Shown here in pieces: positions 21,041 through 28,409 of a DNA stretch of 64,000 bases. The DNA comes from Marinobacterium_D sp050908845 (lineage in GTDB: Bacteria > Pseudomonadota > Gammaproteobacteria > Pseudomonadales > Balneatricaceae): NCBI RefSeq assembly GCF_050908845.1, contig NZ_CP194171.1:2604001-2668000 (forward strand). The letters are read 5' to 3'. The notes below the pieces were generated by a model, which was given only the letters and a program-made list of their open reading frames with translations, had not been told where the DNA came from and did not search any database. Within the stretch, counting starts at the first letter, position 1, and each line of letters opens with the position of its first letter. The position numbers were made by a program, and so were the translations under genes.

Positions 21041-21820
21041 ATGAAACGAATAGCTGCCCCGTTACTGACGGCTGCAATAGCAGGCGCTCTGGCATTTTCA
21101 GCCCAGGCCGAAACCTACCCGGGTGTTCCTGCACTTGAAGAGTTGGGTTCCGCATCACCGGCCCTCGCAGATTACACCGAAACTCTGGTGCTGGGCGAAG
21201 TCTGGAAACGTGCTGACCTTTCTCCGCGTGATCGCAGCATCGCCACCATCGCGGCGCTCGTCGCCCGCAATCAGACCGGCGAACTGCGATTTCAGGTCAA
21301 CTTTGCACTGGATAATGGCGTAAAGCCCAGCGAGATCTCCGAGATCATCACTCACCTGGCGTTCTATGCCGGCTGGGGGAACGCCACCTCGGCCGCAGCG
21401 GTATTGAGCGAAGTATTCAAAGAGCGCAGCATCGGTGAAGACCAGCTGCCGCCGGCGGATGCCGAGCTGCTGCCGCTGGATGAGGCGACCGAAAATGCAC
21501 GCGCCAACCGCGTTGACGAAGTCTATGGCGGTATCGCCGACGGCGTACTGAAGTACACCACCGAAGCGCTGTTCCGCGATCTCTGGCTGCGCCCGGCGCT
21601 GGCGCCGCGTGACCGCAGCCTGGTTACCGTCAGTGCCCTAATCGCCACCGGCAAGATCGAGCAGGTTTCCTTCCACCTGGGTAAAGCGATGGACAACGGC
21701 CTGACCAAGCCGGAAGCCTCCGAACTGCTGACCCACCTGGCGTTCTATGCCGGCTGGCCGAATATCTTCTCCACCCTTCCGGTGGCGGAAAAGGTGTTTG
21801 AAGCCAAGGCCAGTCAGTAA
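21041..21820 (+). CDS. Exported two-domain carboxymuconolactone decarboxylase family protein
   Basis: A 259-residue protein with a clear signal peptide (about residues 1-22, ending AFSAQA). Two similar CMD (AhpD-like) domains follow, each with the pattern PRDRS-(I/L)-(A/V)T-(I/V)-ALVA and ending HLAFYAGW. Three in-frame ATGs lie in a row (21035, 21038, 21041). The AGAGGGAG box touches the first, so the third, 7 bases away, is the best start. No CxxC pair of the AhpD type is visible, which argues against a peroxidase-reducing role and for a gamma-carboxymuconolactone-decarboxylase-like fold of unknown reaction. The repeated domain suggests fusion of two CMD units. A related CMD gene follows a cupin at 33985. 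Confidence 0.87.
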   Translation: MKRIAAPLLTAAIAGALAFSAQAETYPGVPALEELGSASPALADYTETLVLGEVWKRADLSPRDRSIATIAALVARNQTGELRFQVNFALDNGVKPSEISEIITHLAFYAGWGNATSAAAVLSEVFKERSIGEDQLPPADAELLPLDEATENARANRVDEVYGGIADGVLKYTTEALFRDLWLRPALAPRDRSLVTVSALIATGKIEQVSFHLGKAMDNGLTKPEASELLTHLAFYAGWPNIFSTLPVAEKVFEAKASQ

Positions 21821-21852
21821 ACGGCTAATCGCTGACTGATTGCAGATCCAGG

Positions 21853-21893
21853 ATGCCGATTCATGCCGTTATGGGGCGTGAATCGGCATTTTT
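21853..21893 (+). terminator. Terminator after CMD gene
   Basis: Arms ATGCCGATTCATGCC and GGCGTGAATCGGCAT (one mismatch) enclose a short loop and are followed by TTTTGG, 32 bases after the stop codon. Confidence 0.8.
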
Positions 21894-22111
21894 GGTTTTA
21901 CCTGCCATTAAGGTTTGCAGGGAAAGTGCTTCTTACTTCCACCTGCTTGCAGTTTCCAATGCGCCTCAACCGGCCACAGAAATAGCCTCGTGGTCGGTCA
22001 CTAACAGGAAGTAAGAAGAAGAGAGAACCGTTGAATGGCCGGCTCTTTGATAACTCGAACGCTGCGTCATTCGTGCCAGCTGACATGAACAGGATGGTAG
22101 GACACAGAAAG
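21894..22111. other. Intergenic stretch, nothing identified
   Basis: Between the terminator and the small-peptide leader I see no gene. A 74-codon minus frame (21898-22122) has no ribosome binding site and no recognisable family. Confidence 0.5.
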
Positions 22112-22227
22112 CCATAAGGCATACCTTATGGATTATATATACAATATTTATTTTTCCTTATCGTCCTGGCAATGCAAACTACTCCCACTTGGCTGAAACG
22201 CCGGTTTTCAATAAAGGAGGTTTTGCT
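22112..22227 (+). promoter_or_regulatory. AT-rich leader/promoter of small-peptide gene 1, with palindrome
   Basis: A perfect inverted repeat CCATAAGG-CATA-CCTTATGG lies at 22112-22131. It is followed by an AT-rich segment with TACAAT (22140-22145) as a -10 candidate. From about 22135 to the ATG the sequence aligns with the leader of the second peptide gene (28085-28188): both have CAATATT, TTTTT.CTTATC, ATGCA.ACT and an identical AGGAGGTTTTGCT before the start. Conservation of untranslated sequence suggests a shared promoter or leader function. Confidence 0.6.
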
Positions 22228-22317
22228 ATGTGGAAACTCAATGCTGCAGAATATGACGATCAAATCGCTGCTGATTGGCCGCAGAAACCTATTCCCCTGC
22301 CGCCGCTGCCGCACTGA
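22228..22317 (+). CDS. Small conserved 29-residue peptide, copy 1
   Basis: Not a recognised family. The frame encodes 29 residues beginning MWKLNAA and containing YDDQIAADWPQKPIPLPP, ending with L-P-H. AGGAGG lies 7 bases before the ATG, an ideal ribosome binding site. The peptide splits into an acidic N-terminal half and a Pro-rich C-terminal half with no cysteine. A second gene at 28189-28281 encodes 30 residues that are identical through the core, with the same leader and a matching terminator. Many of the base differences between the copies are at third codon positions, which argues that the peptide is translated. It stands alone between its own promoter region and terminator. A RiPP precursor, a ribosome-acting leader, a Pro-rich antimicrobial-like peptide or a small regulatory protein are all open. 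Confidence 0.75.
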   Translation: MWKLNAAEYDDQIAADWPQKPIPLPPLPH

Positions 22318-22357
22318 AACGTAAACAGGCGCTCACTCCGAGCGCCTGTTTACGTTT
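22317..22357 (+). terminator. Very strong terminator of small-peptide gene 1
   Basis: Perfect 18-bp arms (22317-22334 and 22340-22357, AAACGTAAACAGGCGCTC and its complement) with a 5-base loop ACTCC. The left arm begins at the last base of the stop codon. The element is nearly symmetrical, so it could act on both strands. Confidence 0.85.
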
Positions 22358-22513
22358 CAACTGCAATCAAAGCTCTACGCCACAACTCTCGCCAGCTTTG
22401 TCCGGAAAGTCCCGTGTCTTAACATCCCCTAAACCGCTAACTATTTGGCCGGCATAGGCACAGGCGCTATTCGCGAAGCAGCTGCGATTTCCGCAAACGC
22501 CGGGCGCTGTCTA

Positions 22514-23026
22514 TCAAGCTCGCACAACCAGGCGATTATTCACGTCACGACTGGCTTTGATGCGCTCGGCATCATCAATCGACAGGTCTGACTTGGCAAG
22601 GCGGTCATACATCAACACGTTCACCGTAGCGGCCAGGTTCATGCAACCGATGGTCGGCACATACACCACATGGCTGGCCCTATCGACCACCGCCTGCGGA
22701 ATCGAGCCATCTTCCGGGCCGAACACGTAGAGCGCCTTTTCTGGATGAGTGAACGCTGGCAGAGGAATCGCCCCTTCGGCCAGCTCGACACATACGATCG
22801 GCATATCCTCGGGCAATCCCTGGGCGAGGTCATCCACCTGCAGCAGCGGGATAGAGTTGCCGACGTTCTTGGTATCGGTACTGTAGCGGGAAGCACGGGC
22901 GAAACGCTCACCCACATAACGCACTTCATCAGCCTGATAACAGCCGGCGGCACGCAGAACGGCGCCCACATTGGACGGACTTTTGGGGTTAAACAAACCG
23001 ATAAAAACGGTTCCCTGCTTGGACAT
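22514..23026 (-). CDS. TrmH/SpoU-family RNA methyltransferase
   Basis: A 170-residue protein of the SpoU/TrmH (alpha/beta-knot) class. Motif 1 is visible in NPKSPSNVGAVLRAAGCY (residues about 13-30), motif 2 in ALYVFGPEDGSIPQ and motif 3 in VYVPTIGCMNLAATVNVLMYDRL, with the conserved Asn and Ser/Ala-type knot residues. Members transfer a methyl group from S-adenosylmethionine, mostly to ribose 2'-OH of tRNA or rRNA. The length matches the short catalytic-domain-only type (as in TrmL), but the target nucleotide cannot be assigned. No strong ribosome binding site is visible before the ATG. Confidence 0.88.
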   Translation of the reverse strand: MSKQGTVFIGLFNPKSPSNVGAVLRAAGCYQADEVRYVGERFARASRYSTDTKNVGNSIPLLQVDDLAQGLPEDMPIVCVELAEGAIPLPAFTHPEKALYVFGPEDGSIPQAVVDRASHVVYVPTIGCMNLAATVNVLMYDRLAKSDLSIDDAERIKASRDVNNRLVVRA

Positions 23027-23242
23027 TAACGGGCGCTCAATAAGAATCGAATAGGCGCTATTTTATCCTTTATTCGTGTCCATCGCCTGTAAAAATCGTT
23101 CATTGAGCGCTTACGTCTACCTTGAGCTGCCAATCTGGCTGGAGACCGATCTGAGTGGCCCAAGAGCCTCAGAAACGGCGCGGGCACCTCTTCACCCGGC
23201 GTGGTAAAGGGCCACCCCCTGGTAATCGGCAGGATTAAAGAA

Positions 23243-24265
23243 TCAGCTGTTATCCCGGTCGGCCTGGCGGAACTGGGTCGGCGATGAGCCAAACACCATT
23301 TTGAAACTGTGGCTGAAATGGGTCTGGGTGGTGAAACCACAGGCGATGGCGACCTCGGAGATGCTGTAGTCGGTCTTGCGCAGCAACTGGCGGCCCTTGT
23401 TCAGGCGCAGCTCCAGGTAATAGCGCGACGGGCTGGTGTTCACATACTTGGAGAACAGGCGCTCGATCTGCCGCCGCGACAACGAGGTGTAATCGCTGAA
23501 GTCGGTGATATCCAGCGGTTCCTCCAGGTTGTTCTCCATCAGCTCGATGATGATCTCCAGGTTTTTCGGGATGTAGTTCACGCCACTGGAGAACGCCGAG
23601 TTCACCGAGCGGTTCTCGTCCACATTGAGAATCCCATTAACGCCCCGCTTCATGTCCGCGCCAAACAGCTTTTCGATCAGATCCTGCATCACGTGGATCG
23701 CACTGTTCGGCCCGACGCAGGTAAAGCTCTTGTTCTCGATAGTGTACGAGGCATTACCGATGCGGGTGTTCGGATAGCGCTCGCGGATCAAATCGCGGCT
23801 ATCAGGATGGGTGGCGCATTCAGCCAGATCAAACATGCCGGCAGCGGCAAGAAAATAGGTGCCGTTCCACAGGCTACCGATCCAGATCTCCTCTTCCAGC
23901 GCCTTGTTGATCAGCTTCTGAATCGGCGGCGAATCCCGCAGCGGCGTGCGCAGACCACCGCAGATCACCAGGATATCGATATCCTTGACCTGAACCGCAT
24001 CAACACGCTCATTCACCGCCACTTCAATGCCCAGGTCACTGATCACCTTCTCGCCGTCGACACTGGCGGTTTCCACATCAAATACCGGCGTGGTGGTGAT
24101 CAGGTTGGAGGTCACCAGCACATCAACAGCGCCGGTGAAGGAAACCATGGAGAAGTTATCAAGCAGTACGAAAAGCGCCTTTTTCTTCGCGCTGGTAACT
24201 GCGATATCTTTGGAGGCCAGTCGGGTGGAGTGCTTGATTGGACTGGAGAAACGGCTGTTGTTCAT
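23243..24265 (-). CDS. GlxA-family transcriptional regulator (DJ-1/PfpI-like domain plus AraC HTH)
   Basis: A 340-residue protein. Residues about 30-210 are a DJ-1/PfpI-like domain (ALFVLLDNFSMVSFTGAVDVL; DILVICGGL; the nucleophile elbow reads GSLWNGTYFLA, without the catalytic Cys). The C-terminal 100 residues are two AraC-type HTH motifs (TDFSDYTSLSRRQIERLF; ISEVAIACGFTTQTHFSHSF). This is the layout of GbdR/CdhR/ArgR regulators of amine, carnitine or amino-acid catabolism. The ATG at 24265 is preferred over a TTG one codon upstream. It diverges over about 200 bases from the class II aldolase gene, the most likely target. Confidence 0.92.
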   Translation of the reverse strand: MNNSRFSSPIKHSTRLASKDIAVTSAKKKALFVLLDNFSMVSFTGAVDVLVTSNLITTTPVFDVETASVDGEKVISDLGIEVAVNERVDAVQVKDIDILVICGGLRTPLRDSPPIQKLINKALEEEIWIGSLWNGTYFLAAAGMFDLAECATHPDSRDLIRERYPNTRIGNASYTIENKSFTCVGPNSAIHVMQDLIEKLFGADMKRGVNGILNVDENRSVNSAFSSGVNYIPKNLEIIIELMENNLEEPLDITDFSDYTSLSRRQIERLFSKYVNTSPSRYYLELRLNKGRQLLRKTDYSISEVAIACGFTTQTHFSHSFKMVFGSSPTQFRQADRDNS

Positions 24266-24468
24266 CAATGGCGGACCCGACTCGAATTATAATAGTGCTA
24301 TGAAAGCCCGGAGAAAGCGCGTCAGTATGTACGCAGGAGCCATACGCTTTCGATCTCTGAAGCGAATTTTACTTCAGCTTTAAATGTAGATCACCCACCA
24401 GAAAAGCCCCGACCATCGCGCTACACTGGCTAATCAACCAGACCTTCCGATATGCCCAAGGAGAGCCC

Positions 24469-25260
24469 ATGGCCCACGACATGAAACCCTTAACCCGTGC
24501 CCTGACTGCCGATGAGATTGAAGTCATTCAGGCTCCCGAGGTAAAGGCTGCGCGCGAGGATCTGGCCGCCTGTTTTCAGATGGCTGCCCGGCTCAATATG
24601 GAAGAAGGGATCTGCAACCACTTTTCAGCGCTGGTGCCGGGTCGCACCGACCTCTTTCTGGTTAACCCTTACGGTCTCTCCTTTGGAGAGGTGTCCGCTT
24701 CATCGCTGCTGATCTGCGATTTTGACGGCAACGTACTGGCCGGTGAAGGACACCCGGAAGCCACCGCCTTTTATATCCATGCACAGGTCCACAAACACTG
24801 CCCTGGCGCCACCGCCTGCTTCCATACCCATATGCCCTGGGCCACCTCGCTGACACTGTCCGACGAGGATCCGCTGCTCTACGCAAGCCAGAGTTCACTT
24901 AAGTTTTATGGCCGTGTCGCCGTGGATACCGACTATAACGGCCTGGCCCTTGGGCCTGAGGAAGGCGTACGCATCGCCAGGGCGATGGGTGATGCCGACG
25001 TTCTTTTTATGCGCCATCACGGCGTGATGGTCACAGCGCCGAGCATCGCCGAAGCCTGGGACGATCTCTATTTCCTGGAACGCGCCGCCCAGGTTCAGCA
25101 ACTGGCGGTATCCAGCGGGCGCAAACTGGTGCCGGTCAGCGCGGAGATCGCCCGTAAAACCGCGCAGCAGATTCGCGAGGAAGACGCCACCAGCGCCGAG
25201 ATGCATCTGGCGAGCATCAAGCGCCGACTGAAAGGCGATGTGGCGCCGTTCGACGCCTGA
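24469..25260 (+). CDS. Class II aldolase/adducin family protein
   Basis: A 263-residue class II aldolase/adducin domain protein with AAGGAG 8 bases before the ATG. The zinc site is visible as CFHTHMPWATSL (HxH) and MRHHGVM, with the family's conserved Asn in ICNHFSALVP. Family members cleave or epimerise sugar phosphates or decarboxylate small hydroxy acids. This subfamily, common beside GlxA/AraC regulators, has no assigned substrate. It is divergent from the GlxA-type regulator at 23243-24265, so regulation by that protein is likely (inference). Confidence 0.9.
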   Translation: MAHDMKPLTRALTADEIEVIQAPEVKAAREDLAACFQMAARLNMEEGICNHFSALVPGRTDLFLVNPYGLSFGEVSASSLLICDFDGNVLAGEGHPEATAFYIHAQVHKHCPGATACFHTHMPWATSLTLSDEDPLLYASQSSLKFYGRVAVDTDYNGLALGPEEGVRIARAMGDADVLFMRHHGVMVTAPSIAEAWDDLYFLERAAQVQQLAVSSGRKLVPVSAEIARKTAQQIREEDATSAEMHLASIKRRLKGDVAPFDA

Positions 25261-25292
25261 TTAACCAACCCGGTTTGATACGGAAGCGAGCG

Positions 25293-25549
25293 ATGAAACA
25301 CTCTATTCTCACTGCCACCCTGCTGCTCACCGGTGCCTTCACGGCCGCACCCTCCTTAGCGGTCATGCGGTTGCCAAAGGCGCCGCTGGTCTGAATGAGA
25401 CGCGCCAGGAGTTGGCCAATCTTCACTACGATGAATGCAAGGGCTATCGCGGGGACGGAGCTATCAGGATCATGTATGGCGTCCTGGCCGTTCACCCTAA
25501 AGTACGTCAGCGGCCGTCAACAGGAAGCCTTCTAAAACCAGGGCTGTAA
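25293..25549 (+). pseudogene. Frameshifted remnant of an exported small protein
   Basis: The ATG at 25293 begins a convincing signal peptide (MKHSILTATLLLTGAFTAA) but stops after 33 codons. The sequence remains open in the next frame from about 25355, coding GHAVAKGAAGLNETRQEL and on to a TAA at 25547. The join has the character of a single-base frameshift near 25355-25380. I do not recognise the protein. It could instead be a genuine short secreted peptide; the pseudogene reading rests on the coherent second frame. Confidence 0.45.
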
Positions 25550-25645
25550 GGAGCCCACCACTCAGCCCTAACCGAAGGCCGTATACAGCGTTCAATCAGT
25601 GCTCTAAGCTGGGCAATTCGACCTTCATGATAACAAGGAGTCGTC

Positions 25646-26224
25646 ATGACCCTCCTGATCCTCGGTCTTGTTCTGTTTCTCGGTACGCATTCCACACGCA
25701 TCCTGGCGCCCGGTTTCCGGGAGAGCGCTGTGCGAAGCCTGGGCATTATCCCCTGGAAAGGCCTTTACAGCCTTGTCTCGCTGGCCGGGTTTATGCTGAT
25801 CATCTGGGGTTACGGGGAGGCCCGCTACACACCGACCTGGGTCTGGATGTCGCCGGACTGGACCCGGCACATTACCGCTCTCTTATTGGTTCCCGCGTTT
25901 ATCCTGCTCGCTGCGGCCTATGTACCAGGCACTTATATGAAGGCCAAGCTGGGCCATCCCATGGCACTGGCCGTCAAGATATGGGCGTTCGCCCACCTTC
26001 TCAGTAATGGCACGGTGGCTGACATTCTGCTGTTCGGCGCCTTCTTGGCCTGGGCCATACTCTATTACGCTGTTGCTCGCCGCCGTGATCGGGCAGAGGG
26101 GGTGACTTACAAAGCTATCAGCGTTCAACGCGACCTGATCGCCGTGGCCATCGGTCTGGCATTCTACGCTGTCTTTGCCGCTGTTCTGCATGAATGGCTG
26201 ATAGGGGTGCGCCCTTTCGGCTAG
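25646..26224 (+). CDS. nnrU: NnrU family membrane protein
   Basis: A 192-residue integral membrane protein with about five hydrophobic segments, matching NnrU (PF07298). Typical marks are the N-terminal 'LGLVLFLGTHSTRIL' and 'SLVSLAGFMLIIWGY', and the motif 'LGHPMALAVKIWAFAHLLSNG', which resembles the core of the family. GGAG lies about 8 bases before the ATG. NnrU was described near denitrification genes and proposed to link to nitrite/NO metabolism; close relatives include fusions with isoprenoid enzymes. No denitrification genes are seen here, so its role is open. An Fnr-type site lies 285 bases downstream but serves the next gene. Confidence 0.88.
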   Translation: MTLLILGLVLFLGTHSTRILAPGFRESAVRSLGIIPWKGLYSLVSLAGFMLIIWGYGEARYTPTWVWMSPDWTRHITALLLVPAFILLAAAYVPGTYMKAKLGHPMALAVKIWAFAHLLSNGTVADILLFGAFLAWAILYYAVARRRDRAEGVTYKAISVQRDLIAVAIGLAFYAVFAAVLHEWLIGVRPFG

Positions 26225-26363
26225 CCAGTTCGGTGCACCCTGGGTGCAAACGCCTTCATGGTGGTGCACTCAGGGTCAGAGCACCATTCATTGATGTTGA
26301 TTCTGCGCCAATGCCGCCCCCTCGTCAGGGCGGCGCGGCTAACCAGTGTGACTGGTAGAATAA

Positions 26364-26399
26364 AAAACCCCGTGTCTAGCAATGCTGCCACGGGGTTTT
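26364..26399. terminator. Rho-independent terminator, symmetrical
   Basis: Arms AAAACCCCGTG and CACGGGGTTTT (11 bp) with a 14-base loop, 140 bases after the nnrU stop. A and T runs flank it, so it can work in both directions. Confidence 0.8.
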
Positions 26400-26508
26400 C
26401 TTCTTGCAGTGAGATCCCAGTTCTCTTCAAACTTCGGGCGCTTGCCCATTTGGCTCACTTGTTTCATCTACACTTTAGCCCAAATTTTAGACCTCTCCAC
26501 TAGCAAGA

Positions 26509-26522
26509 TTGACCTGCGTCAA
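26509..26522. promoter_or_regulatory. Fnr/Anr/Dnr-type binding site
   Basis: TTGAC-CTGC-GTCAA is a perfect palindrome close to the Fnr consensus TTGAT-N4-ATCAA and typical of Anr/Dnr sites. A TCTAAC hexamer at 26547-26552 sits where a -10 box would be if the site were centred at -41.5. The gene downstream is the tail-anchored protein at 26693, so oxygen- or NO-responsive control is inferred. Confidence 0.55.
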
Positions 26523-26692
26523 ATCCGAATGGTTCGTGCATCAAATTCTAACTGTCGTTTATCTGAATTTGCCATGAACGACGGCTTTGTGCCGTGGAAG
26601 TGAGGAGGGATTCTGACAATGGCATAAAGATTGCCACTTTCTTAGCGCTAGTGTCGGTTAGGGTTATATCCAGATTAAGGAGTAACTTCTCA

Positions 26693-27250
26693 ATGTTTAA
26701 TGGATTGGATGAGATCGAAGACTTTGCCGCTCGGCTTGCACCCTTGACCTCCGAGGAGCAGGCAGCAGCGAAGCGAAAGCAAGAGGCTTCTGTGCAGACG
26801 GATGAGCCTGAAATTGCCGCCTTGGATAATCTGGATGAAGCAGCGGCACACAAAGCCGCACTGGAGTTGGGTTCAGCGACGAAGTTGGTGTCCGAAGTTG
26901 CTTCCGAAACAGAGGCACCTTTATCCGGGGTGGAAGCGATGGAAGCCGAACCTTTGCCTGAGCCAGAACCCCAGTCTGAGGCTGTTCTGGAGATGATACG
27001 CGGAGCAGAAGATGAGCGTGCTGGGCCGGCAATTGAAAAAGAGAGTGCAGTAAATTCAAACTCGACACCAGTATATGAACCCGTTCCGGAGATTAAAGCT
27101 GTACCGCCCGATCCAATAGCGGAAGCGATCCCGGCGCTTGCACACAAAACTGAACCCGGACCAGGCCACAGAGGCTCAACCGTTGCGTTTGCCAAATACG
27201 TCGCTGTGGGAGGGTTGTTGTCATTCGGTTTGCTGGTACTGCTGCTTTAG
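26693..27250 (+). CDS. Acidic tail-anchored membrane protein, unknown function
   Basis: A 185-residue protein I do not recognise. The start at 26693 is chosen over an upstream GTG because AAGGAG lies 10 bases before it. Residues 1-160 are hydrophilic, rich in Glu, Ala and Pro, probably disordered (runs such as EPLPEPEPQSE). The only hydrophobic segment is the last 18-20 residues (FAKYVAVGGLLSFGLLVLLL), so it should be a tail-anchored inner-membrane protein with its bulk in the cytoplasm. An Fnr-type site lies about 180 bases upstream. The Pro/Glu-rich stalk with a membrane tether suggests a scaffold or spacer role (speculative). Confidence 0.75.
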   Translation: MFNGLDEIEDFAARLAPLTSEEQAAAKRKQEASVQTDEPEIAALDNLDEAAAHKAALELGSATKLVSEVASETEAPLSGVEAMEAEPLPEPEPQSEAVLEMIRGAEDERAGPAIEKESAVNSNSTPVYEPVPEIKAVPPDPIAEAIPALAHKTEPGPGHRGSTVAFAKYVAVGGLLSFGLLVLLL

Positions 27251-27478
27251 TGCACAGGGATATCAAATACAGCTGGAAGGTAGGTGTTCATTGAGCAGAC
27301 CCAAATTTTCTGCGCATATTCGAGCTTCCAAATCTGCGTGGCATCCACCACGAATGAACCCTCAGTGCGGTTAGCCAAGCTGTCTACACGCCTCAACACT
27401 GGGCACACAGCTTACCTTTTCTCTCTTGGTCGGCTTAATCTAACTCAGATGAAACCTGTACTCCTAATCTGTAAGCCG

Positions 27479-27808
27479 TCAGAGCACTCTCATCGCATCT
27501 ATATGCCAGCAGACACGTTCGAACACGGTTAAGTCGCCGCTACTGATCAGTTCGAGGGGTGATTTACCCTCGTAATACGGGTCGTCGTGAGGGCTAGACA
27601 TGTAACCGTAGACCTCCTCGGGGTCGTCAAAGACTGTTTCGAGGGATGAATGGATATTGAGCACGAAGTTCACACGCTCGCATTGTTCCTCGCTGAGGAC
27701 TGCGGGAAATGGCTGGTCAGGATCCAGTTTCAGGATGGCGAGCGCCTGATTGGGCGTGCACTGCCATTGGACGAGTACATGCAGTACCTCGGTAAGGCTG
27801 GTGCTCAT
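27479..27808 (-). CDS. Orphan Xre/MbcA/ParS-type antitoxin-like protein (DUF2384)
   Basis: A 109-residue protein. The N-terminal 45 residues look like a degenerate HTH (LTEVLHVLVQ..TPNQALAILKL). The C-terminal part matches the toxin-binding domain of RES-Xre systems: FDDPEEVYGYMSSPHDD followed by GKSPLELISSGD, the diagnostic GxSPLELL-type motif. GGGGG lies 7-8 bases before the ATG. These antitoxins normally precede a RES-domain NADase toxin, but none is present within several kb on either strand. The downstream 230 bases code for nothing convincing. It may be a decayed module or a solitary regulator. Confidence 0.68.
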   Translation of the reverse strand: MSTSLTEVLHVLVQWQCTPNQALAILKLDPDQPFPAVLSEEQCERVNFVLNIHSSLETVFDDPEEVYGYMSSPHDDPYYEGKSPLELISSGDLTVFERVCWHIDAMRVL

Positions 27809-28084
27809 AGGTTTATCCCCCGATAACAGTCTTTGGATTTTCCCGCGGGCATCTGCCCGGCAACTGAACTAAAAGGTCGTCGGTTTTTAAAGTATAGATA
27901 GAGAGTTCGAGAGAGCGGGAGCACTTGGCCAGTAGAGTCGGGTTTTGGCTTTGCTCCCTACACCGCCGCAGGGCGGTGCCGATAACTATCGATCCGGAAA
28001 GTCACTCGGCTGAAGCCCAAACAGGCTGGTTCTAGCCTTAGATGCATCCGCACAGGCCACCGACATCGCAACCTATAAGCTTTA
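27809..28084. other. Intergenic region between the antitoxin-like gene and peptide gene 2
   Basis: No gene or clear structure is visible apart from the presumed promoter of the antitoxin-like gene. The sequence becomes strongly AT-rich at its right end, where the small-peptide leader begins. Confidence 0.5.
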
Positions 28085-28188
28085 AATTATACAAATTATA
28101 GACAATATTAATTTTTACTTATCCTCGGGACGATGCAGACTGTTCCTATTCCGCCAGCACGCTGGCAATAACTTTAGGAGGTTTTGCT
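28085..28188 (+). promoter_or_regulatory. AT-rich leader/promoter of small-peptide gene 2
   Basis: Aligns with the leader of peptide gene 1: GACAATATTA at 28101-28110 as the -10 region, TTTTTACTTATC, ATGCAGACT, and AGGAGG (28176-28181) with the identical 7-base spacer TTTTGCT. The palindrome present upstream of copy 1 is not conserved here. Confidence 0.6.
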
Positions 28189-28281
28189 ATGTGGATTCTC
28201 AACGCCGTAGACTACGACGATCAGATCGCTGCTGATTGGCCGCAGAAGCCGATCCCGCTGCCACCGATGCCGCAGCACTAA
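28189..28281 (+). CDS. Small conserved 30-residue peptide, copy 2
   Basis: Paralog of the gene at 22228. It begins MWILNAVDYDDQ, shares IAADWPQKPIPLPP with copy 1 and ends M-P-Q-H. Conservative changes (K to I, A to V, E to D, L to M) and third-position substitutions (for example CCT to CCG, ATT to ATC and CCC to CCG in the Pro-rich half) indicate selection on the protein. The ribosome binding site and its spacing are identical to copy 1. It is monocistronic, between an AT-rich leader and a terminator that starts 6 bases after the stop. Function unknown. The duplicated, highly translated and Pro-rich design is the main reason to study it. Confidence 0.77.
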   Translation: MWILNAVDYDDQIAADWPQKPIPLPPMPQH

Positions 28282-28286
28282 TAGAT

Positions 28287-28316
28287 AAACGGGCGCTCAG
28301 ACTGAGCGCCCGTTTT
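28287..28316 (+). terminator. Terminator of small-peptide gene 2
   Basis: Arms AAACGGGCGCTC and GAGCGCCCGTTT with loop AGACT, then TCGTTTTTATC. Same stem core (GGCGCTC/GAGCGCC) as the terminator of copy 1. Confidence 0.85.
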
Positions 28317-28409
28317 CGTTTTTATCTCTGACCAATGACCGGTCACCCAGTCCTCAACAAAGCCGCATTCAGAGTATACGGATTACCGGATTTAGACGCC
28401 CTGCCGGAT

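Larger units (their letters stand above)
26225..26692. other. Intergenic region with terminator and Fnr-like site
   Basis: 468 bases without a gene between NnrU and the tail-anchored protein. It holds a bidirectional-looking terminator at 26364-26399 and an Fnr/Anr-type site at 26509-26522. A nine-codon frame at 26574 is not convincing as a gene. Confidence 0.6.

Noticed and set aside
21898..22122. 74-codon minus-strand frame left of the small peptide
   Set aside because: No ribosome binding site, no recognised protein, and it runs into the leader and palindrome of the peptide gene.
27138..27374. 78-codon plus-strand frame overlapping the end of the tail-anchored gene
   Set aside because: Starts inside a real gene in another frame, has no ribosome binding site and no recognisable features.
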